Shown: positions 25,453 to 35,790 of the stretch, one piece after another | How the letters are laid out: every line of letters starts with the position of its first letter | Position numbering within the stretch: the first letter of the stretch is position 1 | Source: Sinotaia quadrata | Lineage: Eukaryota; Mollusca; Gastropoda; Architaenioglossa; Viviparidae | Assembly (NCBI GenBank): GCA_028829895.1 | Contig: CM054180.1 | Coordinates: 120,045,363 to 120,109,362 of the forward strand | Length of the DNA: 64,000 bases | Direction: 5' to 3' | Position numbers and translations under genes: made by a program | Notes under the pieces: generated by a model | Told to the model about the DNA's origin: nothing | Databases searched by the model: none | What the model saw: only the letters and a program-made list of their open reading frames with translations

Positions 25453-26210
25453 GATTGGCCTGACAAGAGAATAATAACGACTATTCAATAAGTATTCAAA
25501 ACTCTGGGATATTTTTTCTCCCCCCCCCTCTAGTTTTTCCTCTCCCACCCCACCCACTTCTCTCTCCCTCCTTGAAAATTATACACTTAACACTCCGTCG
25601 TCATGATATCTCAAGATATGTCACACACTCCTCCCCAACTCCCCGCTACGTAGCTTTTTATCACCACTAGCACACAGTCTGGCATATTTCCAAGCTCTAG
25701 AGGTAGGTCATAAGAGTTAGCAAGTATAATGGTTCACAACAGTCAGGTTCCTATTTATTCCTTAACGTATGAATGTGCGGAAAGTGTGTGTGTATGTGTG
25801 TGTGTGTTGGGGGGGGGGGGAATAGAGGAGTAGAGAAGAAAAGATAGAAACAAATGAACTTAAATAAATAAAATTAAAAAATAATAAATACTTTTGGTCA
25901 GTACCCCACCTGGTTCAACTACAGCATTCCTACAGCATTACCGCCATTCGAATGTCGTGGTGATCACTATCACGTAACGATATTGGTGAACTGTTTTCCC
26001 TTACTGTGACATATTTCTTACACTTAGACAAAAATGGGGTCACAACCTTGATCCGAGGAGGATAGGGAGGGGTAGATTGTACAACAATGACTTGCACGTG
26101 TCAAACGTTTACGTTCATGAAAGTCTGGAAAGATTGTCATGTCTGCGTGTGAGGCTGCAGAAAGTCTGAACCCTCAAAAAATTCCACTCCACCCAAAGCA
26201 AACTAGCACG

Positions 26211-26249
<39 letters not shown>

Positions 26250-26585
26250 ACGCACGCAATTCACGTTTACTGGAAAACCACAAAACAAACAAAAGTAACC
26301 ATACCTACTGGATTCCTATCAGGAATGCTTAAAGAGTTCTTCGAGATGACTGGAGAATGGTGATTTTCTTTTTAAAAGAAGAACAAAAATATAATTGTGC
26401 CACGCACAGTTTACCACTAAAAATTTGCCGCAGGACATTGTTAAGGATGTGTTATATTGTACACTTGTAGTGCTAGAAACACAAAAAGTTATATTCTCTT
26501 CTTAACAGAAAATTGCAGAAACTATATCACGTGTATTAGTTCCGTGAGCCCTTCAGTTAGGGGCGAGCTGGGTCGTAGGGAGAGT
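24646..26585. other. Gene-free stretch with microsatellites
   Basis: AT-rich DNA with a (GT)n run at about 25404-25450, GT then poly(G) at 25787-25820, and (CG)(CA)n at about 26211-26245. No exon is supported. Confidence 0.5.
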
Positions 26586-26589
26586 GTTC

Positions 26590-27075
26590 TTAACAATGAA
26601 CGACCTACAGGATGAATGTTGCCTCGCATTTTGACGATGAATGGCGTCTCGTGTTTTGACGATGAATAGCAGCATGTGTTTTGATGACCAATGTCGTGTG
26701 GTGTTTTGACGAAAGTTGCCTCGCATTTTGACGATAAATGTTGTCTCGTGATTTGACGATGAGTGGTATCTCGTGTTTTAACGATGAATGTTGTCTCGTG
26801 TTTTGACGATGAATGGCGTCTTGTGTATTAACGATGAATGGCGCCTCGTGTTTTGACGATGAATAGTAGCATGTGTTTTGATGACGAATGTCGTGTGGTG
26901 TTTTAACGACGAATGGCGTCTCGTGTTATTAATGATTAATGTCGTGTTGTGTTAACGATGAATGGCGTCTCGTGCTGTTGATGATTAATGTCGTGTTGTA
27001 TTAACGATGAATGGCGGTCTCGTGTTGTTGATGATTAATATCGTGTTGTGTTAACGATGAATGGTGTCTCGAGCT
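26590..27075. repeat. Minisatellite, ~25-28 bp unit, ~18 copies
   Basis: Copies of 'gacgatgaatggcgtctcgt' followed by 'gtttt', with frequent changes (agcatgtg, tcgtgtggtg, tgttgatgattaat). The array is diverged but continuous. Confidence 0.9.
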
Positions 27076-27439
27076 TCGACGAAAAATAGTATCCTCGTAT
27101 ATTGTCTATGAATTTTATCTCTTATTTGAGGACGAAGGGTGTCTTGTGTGCTGGGGGTTAAGGGCGAACCCTGATCAGTGTTTTCAAGACTTTCATTCCA
27201 ATCAGTACCAGATACAAACTTCTGGATTCTGCAGTTCCAAGGAATGGGCGAACAAACATCCTTGCAATAAGCCCTTGTATGCAGCTTTTCTTTTTCTCGA
27301 GCTGAGAGAACAGAAATATAATTCTCATTATTACTTAACATTACACAGTATCCCTTTTTTTTTGTGTGCTATTCTGTCTCAGATCTCGTTTGTCTTTATA
27401 TCTTTGGAACCTAACTCACTCTGAATGCATCTAGAAATT

Positions 27440-28050
27440 TAATTTTTGTTGTTGGAATAATTGCATGTTTATTTACGAAAAGTCGCTTTCTTGCTATCGG
27501 TTTTTCTTTATCACGTAGCGAACGCATGCAGTGAACAAACGCATTAGTGTGAGAAATAACGCTTTCGGACGCTATACCACCTTGTTCAAAAAAATTCCCG
27601 TGCCTGCCAGGACTTCTGTCAATAACAGAATGGTCCATGAAATGAGTTCGAGCACCACGATGCACGGTAGTCAAAATTTTGTAAGCGCCCACACCAAAAT
27701 ACACCGTGGGGCGCCAGGTATACAGTGTTACAGCATGGCTTATAATGAGTGACGTATCACATTGTGGGAAATGAGTCTCTGCAAACTGGAACCTGCATTT
27801 TGTACAGTTACGTCACCAGTGCGTTGCATTTCGCTCTTCGACAAGGAAAAGTCGCCATCGCAGAGGGTAGGCATGGCATAACGGCCCCGACACTCGCGGA
27901 TCCGCAGCAAAGAATTCCAACGGTTTTTGATGGAATAAAGTCTGACGTGCACGTCACATGCAACACGCTGACTGCAATTCGAGTCTGCTCTGCTGCAAGA
28001 AGTAGAAAAGGAACACAAAAAAAACCCTAATGTACAGTTTATAACAGTAC
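27440..28050. other. Single-copy CpG-containing island downstream of the NRARP gene
   Basis: Non-repetitive sequence with many CpGs lying between two arrays. It contains two plus-strand matches to the CSL/Su(H) consensus YGTGRGAA: TGTGAGAA at 27548-27555 and TGTGGGAA at 27763-27770. Open frames on both strands (27411-27704 minus, 27531-27752 plus, 27749-28030 plus) have no recognisable domain. It could be a regulatory region of the NRARP gene 1.2 kb away, which is an inference only. Confidence 0.3.
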
Positions 28051-28054
28051 GCAT

Positions 28055-28061
28055 GCGCGCA

Positions 28062-28112
<51 letters not shown>
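28055..28112. repeat. (CA)n microsatellite
   Basis: CA run of about 25 units after GCGCGCAGACA. Confidence 0.96.
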
Positions 28113-28114
<2 letters not shown>

Positions 28115-28269
28115 ACAGAAGAATGCATGTACTAGAAATTGATACGGGCGTTATTCCGACACACATGACAAAGAGGTAAGACTTGTATCTTTTTATTCAC
28201 CCTGCCTCTAATTCTTCCGTTTAGTTCTTTCTGGTATTGTTTTTCTTGTCTAGTTCTAAGCAAGGTGTC

Positions 28270-28600
28270 ACTGGCTAAAGGTGTTCGTTTTGCCTACTTC
28301 TGTCGCTGGGAAATGTGTTCGTTTTGCCCACTTGTGTCGCGCAGTGTGTTCGTTTTGCCCATTTGTGTCACTGGACAATGTGTTCGTTTTGAACACTTGT
28401 GTCACTAGGCAATGTTTTCGTTTCGCCCACTTGTATCGCTGGGTTATGTATTCGTTTTGTCTACTTGTGTCAATAGGCAATGTGTTCATTTCGCCCACCT
28501 GTGTCGCTGGGCAATGTGTTCATTTCGCCCACCTGTGTCGCTGGGCAATGTGTTCGTTTCGCCCATCTGTGTCAACCGGTGAGGAGTTCGTTTTGCCCGA
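28270..28600. repeat. Minisatellite, 34 bp unit, ~9 copies
   Basis: The unit is 'tgtgttcgttttgcccactt' then 'gtgtcgctgggcaa'. The middle copies ('tttcgcccacctgtgtcgctgg' in part) are nearly identical and the outer ones diverged. It ends about 0.6 kb past the NRARP stop codon. Confidence 0.93.
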
Positions 28601-28832
28601 GCAGTCACGACGCTAATTGCCGTTCAGTCCTCCGGCTTCGGGCATGTGAACAGCATTCCTCCTGACACTATCTGGAACTATGATTCTGAGGTGAAAAGGA
28701 CTTCACACACGTGACAGTTCTAATCAGGACTGTCCCGTTTCTTCCAAAAAACAGACAATGTTTATTTAGTTCAATGAACGAAGTGTCGAAGGAGGCGTGG
28801 CCTTTTCAGTGCGTTTGATTTGTTTGTTAGTA

Positions 28833-28856
28833 TTTATTATTTCATTTGTTTTTATT
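28833..28856 (-). terminator. Poly(A) signals for the NRARP gene (two AATAAA)
   Basis: On the minus strand AATAAA occurs at 28851-28856 and again at 28833-28838, about 330-350 bp after the stop codon. Both are suitably placed for the end of a short 3' untranslated region. A third AATAAA lies at 28761-28766. Which one is used cannot be told from sequence. Confidence 0.45.
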
Positions 28857-29185
28857 TTTTACTGCTGAAGCTGAATTCTAGCACTTTGCAATTTTACACG
28901 GATTTTACTTGTGTGCACACAGAAACTGGTGAAATAATAAAAATGAAATTAGACCACGGAATGTCTACTGCAACACAAACTCATTTAGTTCCAGATTTGA
29001 AGACAAGTTCCTTTCAGCGTCTCCAAAACTTTGCAAACATTGGATGGAAAGTGATTGACCAAAGCTGTCCCATAAAAAGTATTTATGTCTAAACACATAC
29101 ACACCACACACACAAAGACACACACACACACAACACAGATAATGAACTACAAACCGTGGGGCTTCAGTAAGTAATTCCATCGGCA

Positions 29186-29734
29186 CTAAGATCTCCTGCA
29201 CGCAATGTTCGTTGCTGTCATGAGGAACAGCAAGATGTCCGTGTGCCCTCCGTAAGCAGCTATGTGCAGTGCGCTCCAGCCGTCACGGTTGGCCAGACGC
29301 ACGTCCGCACCGAACCTTACCAGGAGCTTGACCAGCTCCAGGTTGCCAAGTTGGCAACTTTGATGCAGGGGGGTTTGTCCTTCCGTGTCGAAGACGTTCA
29401 GGTTGATTTTGCCTTCTCGCGCTTCCAGCAAGCGCTTCAGGCCCGAGGAGTCGCCGTTCCGGACAGCTTCTCGCAAGGATTTCTGGCACTGTGCCGCCAT
29501 CTGTGGGCACGATGACGTTGGCAGAGGCATCGGAACTGGCGTGGACGCGGTCGCAGCTGAAGTGGGTGGCGGTGAAGGAGATGGCGTTGGAGTTGTGGCA
29601 GCCGTCGTTGAGGATGTGAGAGCGTCGTTGCGAGAAAGCGTCTGAGCGTGGAGAGAGGAGTATGTGGAGGGGATAGTGGGTGGGTGCTGGTGATTGGGGA
29701 GGCACGGTTCTGGAGGTGCACAAGAGTCGTTCAT
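29186..29734 (-). CDS. NRARP: NRARP-type Notch-regulated ankyrin repeat protein
   Basis: Single-exon frame of 182 residues ending in TAG (29186-29188). The C-terminal part (about residues 83-182) aligns throughout with vertebrate NRARP. It has an ankyrin-like helix pair ('SLREAVRNGD', about 86-95), the hallmark ankyrin turn TPLHQSCQLGNLELVKLLV (about 121-139), FGADVRLANRDGWSALHIAA (141-160) and a final GGHTDILLFL helix (162-171). In vertebrates NRARP is a small Notch target that binds the Notch intracellular domain with CSL (RBPJ) on DNA and promotes loss of the complex, giving negative feedback. The same role is inferred here. Vertebrate NRARP is about 114 residues. The extra ~75 N-terminal residues here are Ser/Thr/Pro-rich and low in complexity. 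The first ATG has a purine at -3 (GCCATGA), and an in-frame TAA lies 48 bases upstream of it. Met79 (29498-29500) would give a ~104-residue protein like the vertebrate one. The family assignment is firm; the start is less so. Confidence 0.92.
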   Translation of the reverse strand: MNDSCAPPEPCLPNHQHPPTIPSTYSSLHAQTLSRNDALTSSTTAATTPTPSPSPPPTSAATASTPVPMPLPTSSCPQMAAQCQKSLREAVRNGDSSGLKRLLEAREGKINLNVFDTEGQTPLHQSCQLGNLELVKLLVRFGADVRLANRDGWSALHIAAYGGHTDILLFLMTATNIACRRS

Positions 29735-30811
29735 GGCACACGGGTCACACGCAACATTGGTTTGCGAAATCAGCTCAGCTTAGAGTGTCGCCTACAGTTC
29801 CAAGTTTCAGTAGGTTCTTGAAAGCGTTTTCTTTTCATTAATCTGTCGAAAAAAAAATGTATAACCAAAACGGAAACATAATAACAATGCCTATAACGTT
29901 AAAGAAAGCAGGGGGGGGGGGAAGTTTGCCACTAAAGTGAAGTCGGTGTTTCAAAGAATGCAGAGAGAATTGACATCTCTTTGAATTTTAATTAACAAAC
30001 ACGTTTATTTTAGTTAGTCGTAAAGTGCATATTTCTTAGTTATGAAAATTTCAAAATGTCTGCAACATATGTACGTACAATATATTTTACCATTTTGATT
30101 CGGGGAAAAATACCACACGCACATTCACACATTTATAAAATTTACATTTTTATCAACGTAATTTCAACACTTTATAGTAAAATCTAGCGTGAATGTTAAA
30201 TTTCCTTAATTCATGCCATGCATAAAAAATCCAACTACAAAGAGAGGCTTTACAACAAACACATAAACACATAGGCATGCAAATAAACACACACACGTAC
30301 GCTAGCACAGCACCCACGAGGTATGAGAAGGACTCAATGAGATTAGTTCTCGGGCATACCAGTTGGCAGCTCAGCCTCCCTAACTTTCCACGTCAATAGT
30401 CCTCAACGCCTGACAGTCCAGCATACGGATCCAAAATGCAACTGTTGTCGTCTGCTGAACTGAACTGCTTAGCACTCACAAAATGGAGTCAGTAGCTGCT
30501 GTCGTAGTTTGTGAAAACGCACTGAGCCCCTTAGCTTTCTACCATGGCTAAACCAGCTCAAACGAGGGAGGGCGAAAGACTGGCTGGGGAAAGGGACTAG
30601 GGAGGGTGAATAGCGTGTGGGGAGGGTTGCCGATATGCTCCTGTCTCGCGGGGTGGCCTCTTTTGCCTCTGACTGTGTCTGCCTCCTTCCCTCCGTTAAG
30701 TTTCCCTCCCTGTCTCATCTTGCACGCCCTCTCACACAGTGCGTTGTTTTGTTTGTTTTTTTCCCCTTTCTCACTCTCGGGCTCTTTCACTCTGGATATG
30801 TCGCTCGCCGG
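29735..30811 (-). other. Probable 5' untranslated/leader region of the NRARP gene
   Basis: No other coding signal lies between the proposed TATA box and the NRARP start. It contains CA-rich and AT-rich segments and a G run at about 29911-29921. If transcription starts near 30785 the leader would be about 1 kb and unspliced. A spliced leader or a nearer start cannot be excluded. TTCACACA at 30124-30131 is a variant CSL-type word on the minus strand. Confidence 0.3.
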
Positions 30812-30821
30812 CTTATAATAT
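30812..30821 (-). promoter_or_regulatory. TATA-like box of the NRARP gene
   Basis: The minus strand reads ATATTATAAG here, a good TATA-box match about 1.08 kb upstream of the NRARP start codon. A CT-repeat tract (30871-30898 on plus; GA on the coding strand) and CCAAT motifs lie just upstream. Assignment as the core promoter is an inference. Confidence 0.35.
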
Positions 30822-30866
30822 GTAGCGCTTTCTAGATTGTCGGACCTAAACCTTTTCTCCCCTTAG

Positions 30867-30870
<4 letters not shown>

Positions 30871-30898
<28 letters not shown>
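30871..30898. repeat. (CT)n tract in the NRARP promoter region
   Basis: Run of CTCTCT (GAGA on the NRARP coding strand) about 50-75 bp upstream of the TATA-like box. Such GA tracts are common in animal promoters. Confidence 0.6.
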
Positions 30899-30992
30899 CT
30901 CGCAATCTGCAACATTAGCTGGCCTTGCCAATGCTGGGCACCAGCCAATGGCAACTTGCCAAAGGAATTCCCTGATGACCTAATGAGTGTTC

Positions 30993-31003
30993 TGATTGGC
31001 TGT
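30993..31003 (-). promoter_or_regulatory. CCAAT motif (minus strand)
   Basis: The plus strand 'tctgattggct' reads AGCCAATCAGA on the NRARP coding strand, a strong NF-Y-type CCAAT word about 180 bp upstream of the TATA-like box. A second CCAAT is on the plus strand in 'cagccaatgg' near 30942-30951. Function is inferred from position only. Confidence 0.35.
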
Positions 31004-31051
31004 TCTCTACGTAAGGGGGTAAGATGTCCCAGTTTATTCACAAGTGCTGAC

Positions 31052-31059
31052 CGTGGGAA
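31052..31059 (+). promoter_or_regulatory. Consensus CSL/Su(H) binding site upstream of NRARP
   Basis: CGTGGGAA is a perfect match to the CSL consensus YGTGRGAA, about 240 bp upstream of the TATA-like box and 1.3 kb upstream of the NRARP start. NRARP genes of vertebrates are direct Notch/CSL targets, so such a site is expected. A one-mismatch half site (TTCACAAG, 31037-31044) lies 7 bp away. Its tail-to-tail orientation does not make a standard paired site. Confidence 0.45.
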
Positions 31060-32440
31060 TTTTAGCAGGCCATCGGCGCTAAGGGGGGATAAGGAGATGG
31101 GAAACACGACGAGGCCTTGCACGGGATTGAAATTAAAGGGGACTGGAAGCATGCGTAACCGTGTTTGGTGTGAAGGTCGAACGAAAACGAGGCAAACTAT
31201 CTCCGTCGTAAGCAGAGGAAGTGACAGTAAATTCATAAGAGAGGTCTGTCTTGCGAGGCTCTGAACAATTCCAACCTTCACTTTGCTGTAGAGTGTAGAG
31301 TGTAAAACAGCCACCACACCAGTCTTTTTGTATCAACGCTTCAGCAAGTGCTGGGCACCCCCACCCAATCAACGAAGGGACTGTACGTTGTATTTAGCAA
31401 CTCGTAACATGTTATCGGGGCTACCATCGTTGAATGGAGACAGTGAAATTCTACCTCTGCTTGCTCAAGTTAGCACACAGACACCTTTTATGTCTGTGCA
31501 CGTGTGTTTAAAAGATTTTTGTCTCCATGACTTTCTCAGGAAGCTCATTAGACCCTTTGGTGTTCGGACACCTCGGCAAGAAGACTGTGACAGTTCTGGA
31601 TCTGTTCCGGATAATATATCGGCACGAAGTCTGTGAAGTAAGATACTTCAGTTCTGGATCTGTTCCGGATAATATATCGGCACACGGACAGAATATCACT
31701 CGGCTCAGTCGCACTTCCGGCGGAACTTGACACGAATGTCATAATTTTATTATAACATTGGTCTGCTAGTGACAAGTAACTACGCTGGCCACACCCCTTG
31801 ATATTTACGACAGTGTTGGTATTTGTGTTGTCGTTAGAGAGGAAGTCTGAAGACTCGATGTTTTTGAAGAATTTTCTTTTTTTAAAGTTTAAGGAACTCT
31901 CCAGTGTACATTGCAAATATCCTCTTTGATGACGATGCTTTTTGAGTCGTACATGGTTAACTATATAGTCATGATTTCTTGACAAAATGGGAAAAAAACC
32001 AGAAGAAGACAAAATTGATAGCGGAAATAAATTTAGCGAATGAAGCATAACATTTTAAATCATTCATTCTGGTAAACATCTTAATTAATCTCTTAATTAA
32101 TTACTGTTTAAACAATCCATTAACCAAAGAGGCTTAATTATTGCTACACAACCAAACATATATTAACTTCAGTGCATGTGAAAAATGTCCCCAACTTAGA
32201 ATTCAAAATTCAAATGTAAAAATCCGTTATTAAGCAGTAGAGCTCAGAATGCAGCTTAACAACTCAGACAAGTCTCTATCCCTACCCTAAGAAAAAAAAG
32301 CAATAAACTACATCCACCCAACACCTCAGATCACAGTCAGGAGTCAACTATGTACACTACGCCTGGGCTGTAGAACTGAGAAAACGCAATTTTAGAACAC
32401 AGCCATATAACTCAACCACAGTCACATGACTCAACTTTAA
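31060..32440. other. Gene-free stretch upstream of NRARP
   Basis: CpG-containing to about 31300, then ordinary AT-rich DNA. Long minus-strand frames (30832-31317 and 31548-32048) show no domain and are considered chance. An exact 35-bp duplication within it is listed separately. Confidence 0.4.
31591..31683. repeat. Exact 35-bp direct duplication, 58 bp apart
   Basis: The segment 31591-31625, beginning 'cagttctggatctgttccgg' and ending 'atatcggcac', is repeated exactly at 31649-31683. The 23 bases between contain 'ctgtgaagtaagatact'. Only two copies exist, which looks like a recent local duplication. Confidence 0.9.
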
Positions 32441-32454
32441 ACCCAAGACGAGGA

Positions 32455-32720
32455 TTTACAACTCAGAAAAGCAATCTTAGTCTGAACACGGCTATAACTC
32501 AGAAAAGCAATCTTAGTCTGAACACGGCTATAACTCAGAAAAGCAATCTTAGTCTGAACGCGGCTATAACTCAGAAAAGCAATCTTAGTCTGAACACGGC
32601 TATAACTCAGAAAAGCGATCTTAGTCTGAACGCGGCTATAACTCAGAAAAGCAATCTTAGTCTGAACACGGCTATAACTCAGAAAAGTAATCTTAGTCAG
32701 AACACGGCTATAGAACTCGG
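32455..32720. repeat. Minisatellite, 36 bp unit, ~7-8 copies
   Basis: Unit 'actcagaaaagcaatcttag' then 'tctgaacacggctata', with anchors at 32461 and 32497. Copies are nearly identical apart from a/g changes. Diverged echoes continue to about 32880. The minus-strand TKIAFLSYSRVQ frame is a product of the 36-bp period. Confidence 0.95.
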
Positions 32721-32884
32721 AAAAAATATATCTTAGAACACGGTCACAGAACTCCACAAAACGCAATTTTAATCACAACACGGCTATAGAACTCGGAAAA
32801 TGCTATCTTTGTCAGAAAATAGCCATATAACTCAACCGCAGAACTCAGAATATAGCTAGAACTCAAAACACAGAACGCAAAGCT

Positions 32885-34280
32885 CAGAATTCAAATGATA
32901 TCAAATTGTCTCTGTTCTACTACCTTGTTTTAAGTGCACTGGAAATCAAGACGTGACGTCAGCATGTTTTAGGCTGTTTTACGATTCAGAGCGCTTGTAA
33001 AATTTTGTGATATCATGCAGCTCATTTACTATCACGTGACCTTTTCTACATTTTAAAAAATATCAAAACGAAAAGCTTCAGACTTTTGATCTAGTCCTGA
33101 TTCTTAGACCGAAGAGTGTGTGTGTGTGGGGGGTATAATTCACCGTGAGGGGGTACACGAAGTTGAGAAAGAAATGTCGAAATTTTCTCCATTTGTTGTT
33201 GATGTTGCTACTTTCAAGAGAGAAAGTTACAAACTTAGTGAAAAAAAAAAGAGTCAATCGTTCAAGGTTGTGCGCTGACCAATCTTGACCTTTACCTTGA
33301 TAATTATATTGACACTATGCATTTTCTTGAAACGCTTACTAATCAATTCAGTTTTCAGTGAAAAACCTCTTTTCATTAGACTGGATTCAAACTTGACACC
33401 GAAGACGTGGTCCACAGTTAGAAACTCTAACCCACATCAACCGCAATAGTTCTAAACCGGAAATAGGTGTCACCCTGTCTCATAGGTGTTCAATGGTTAG
33501 TTCGACATGGAGAGGAAACACGTTTTTAAATCTTTGGATAGCGGACAGTAAAGAATGGATTTAAAAAAAAAAAATGTTGAAGTGTAAAAGTATACACTTT
33601 CCATAACAACTGCTACAGTCACGTAATTGGTTCATGGCGATCAGTACATTTAAATGACGTTAGTACTAATGGGTCAAGCCATCATCAAACTTTACCAAGT
33701 ACCGGCCCTTCCATGCCCGTAAGACACAAGCAGTTACCTACCTTGCTGTGTGACGATTTCCTACAGTTCTTACTCAGTCTGAATCCCGTTCTTGAAAACA
33801 TTTTTTTTTAAATCGTTAACATTCTTAGAATAAACCCGGATATCTTCATCCCAGTAAAAACAAACAAACAAAACCTATCTTGATTTTTTAGTGTTCAAAA
33901 TTTCACAACAGCTCATCCTGATTCATTGTTTGCTTTCTTGGCACTAATCCAGTATTCGTATGAAATACTGGAAAATACAAAAATAATTCCACAGGAAAAT
34001 GAGTAACACTAAATGCACATGTTTAATGCATGACTATTCAAGGACAGTTGAAAGACTACTGAATTATTTAACTGAAACTGTTACCAGCTGATTCTTAGAC
34101 GGTGATAAAGTGACTGTCATTTAAATAAATAGTCGCCTGCCAGGATTCTTTTGTCTTTATCACCAGCGTTTTCTTGTTCCATACATCAGTCAGCGAAATC
34201 AAATCTGGTATTAAACTGTCTTCTTCATTCATTCAATTTTAAATTAATTCAGAGAAGTGGTTGTAAGTGAGTGAATGAGT
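32885..34280. other. Gene-free AT-rich stretch
   Basis: No repeat array and no convincing exon. A short GT/G run lies at 33117-33132. Nothing recognisable is seen on either strand. Confidence 0.4.
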
Positions 34281-34281
34281 G

Positions 34282-34285
<4 letters not shown>

Positions 34286-34317
<32 letters not shown>

Positions 34318-34352
34318 TGTTTGTGTTTGTGTTTGTGTGTGTGTGTGTGTGT
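34286..34352. repeat. (GT)n microsatellite with GTGTTT variants
   Basis: GT run interrupted by four GTGTTT hexamers at about 34314-34337. Confidence 0.95.
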
Positions 34353-34859
34353 ATTGCGGAGATTAATACCAAGCATCTTGAAGAGAGAAATGCTTTTCTT
34401 TTCTGTACGAGAGCATCAGCTATATATTGTAGCGTATAAAATTTTACTTCCTCCTTCCTCATCCCCCCTCACCTTCCTGTTCATTATTGCTGTTGATGAG
34501 AGTGTCTCTGAGGTCAGGGACAATTTTGTACTTTGAGTGACAGGCAGTAGGCTTGGCCATGTCACATTATTTCTTTCTCTTGGAAATCTTTGGAAATCTT
34601 AGTAAGATGTAAAAACATGTCCACGTGACCAATGTTGGATTGCATGACGCATGCTCACTACTCAATTTCCCACCATCATTACGTAAGTTATTACAACTAG
34701 AAATTACCAGAGTTGATTCCTGAAACAGCATGGTGGGGTACCATTCTTTTATTTAATAGAGAATGAATGGGACACTCAACCCATATTGCCTCGAGCCATT
34801 AATTTTACTCCATCTTGAGAGATTTCTGTGTATACAGACGCCTGACTGTTTAACACATT

Positions 34860-35215
34860 TTTACGTTCCGTATTGGTTCAGCTATTATTGGCTTCCATTA
34901 TACCGTACTGGTTCAGCTTTTATTGGCTTCCATTATACGTATTAGCTATTATTGGCTTCCATTATACCGTATTGGTTCAGCTATTATTGGCTTCCATTAT
35001 ACCGTATTGATTCAGCTATTATTGGCTTCCATTATACCGTATTGGTTCAGTTATTATTGGCTTCCATTATACCGTATTGGTTCAGCTATTATTGGCTTCC
35101 ATTATATCGTATTGATTCAGCTATTATTGGCTTCCATTATACCGTATTGATTCAGCTATTATTGGCTTCCATTATACCGTATTGATTCAGCTATTATTGG
35201 CTTCCATTATACCCT
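34860..35215. repeat. Minisatellite, 35 bp unit, ~10 copies
   Basis: Unit 'ctattattggcttccattat' then 'accgtattggttcag'. Copies differ almost only by 'ggttcag' versus 'gattcag'. The low divergence indicates a recent expansion. Frames of YWFSYYWLPLYR type over it are artefacts. Confidence 0.96.
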
Positions 35216-35660
35216 ATATTATATAGACCAAGCTGTCAGTTACTCATCCTAACAGGAACGATATTCTCTATGAAACTACAATTGTTCTGAAGAAATATCC
35301 CCCACCCACTGACCCAGCAGAATAATGCCCTGCAATCTATATTTGGAGAGTGCAAAGTTGTTGACTCATCAGCTTGTTCTCATTCAGTAGACTTAACTTT
35401 TACATTCCATAGCTTTGGTTATTGTGTTAGTTCCTTGGATCGGCATCATGGAGTAGCATTATTTATTTATTTTTTTTTGCGGGGTGCCTTTTGCAGAGCT
35501 TAGTTGGTGGGTCCTTTGATGCTTCAAACAAAAACATAAGCTGTTGCATACAATATAGATATTTTTGCAATTGCACAATCCAATGCTCAGCATATCTAAT
35601 GTACCCAGTGCACCATTACTTCATTTTCGTTTTCATATCTTTAGTCAGCCGTGGGTTTCA
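35216..35660. other. Gene-free stretch
   Basis: AT-rich with no supported exon; T-rich near 35462-35478. Confidence 0.4.
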
Positions 35661-35790
35661 AGAAAAAAACGTTCTCTTTCCATGGCATGGCGTGAACGTA
35701 AAGAAACGTTCTCTTTCCATGGCATGGCGTGAACGTAAAGAAACGTTCTCTTTCCATGGCATGGCGTGAACGTATAGAAACGTTTAAGCG
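35660..35790. repeat. Minisatellite, 36 bp unit, 3 copies
   Basis: 'aaacgttctctttccatggc' then 'atggcgtgaacgtaaa' occurs three times with almost no divergence. A fragment of a fourth copy ('gtatagaaacgttt') ends the array. Confidence 0.95.

Noticed and set aside
26590..27075. CRISPR-like regular repeats
   Set aside because: Units are directly tandem without unique spacers, and the DNA is clearly animal nuclear. The same reasoning applies to all other arrays.
29283..29741. 152-residue frame overlapping NRARP in another frame
   Set aside because: It begins at GTG, not ATG, and is a shadow of the ankyrin-coding frame, which has clear family similarity.
31037..31059. Sequence-paired CSL site
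   Set aside because: The second half site has a mismatch, and the orientation (tail to tail, 7-bp gap) does not match the head-to-head pairs with 15-17 bp spacing known at Notch targets.
30832..31317. 161-residue minus frame upstream of NRARP
   Set aside because: It ends in a CT-repeat translation and covers the TATA-like box and CSL region. No domain; considered a chance open frame in CpG-richer DNA.
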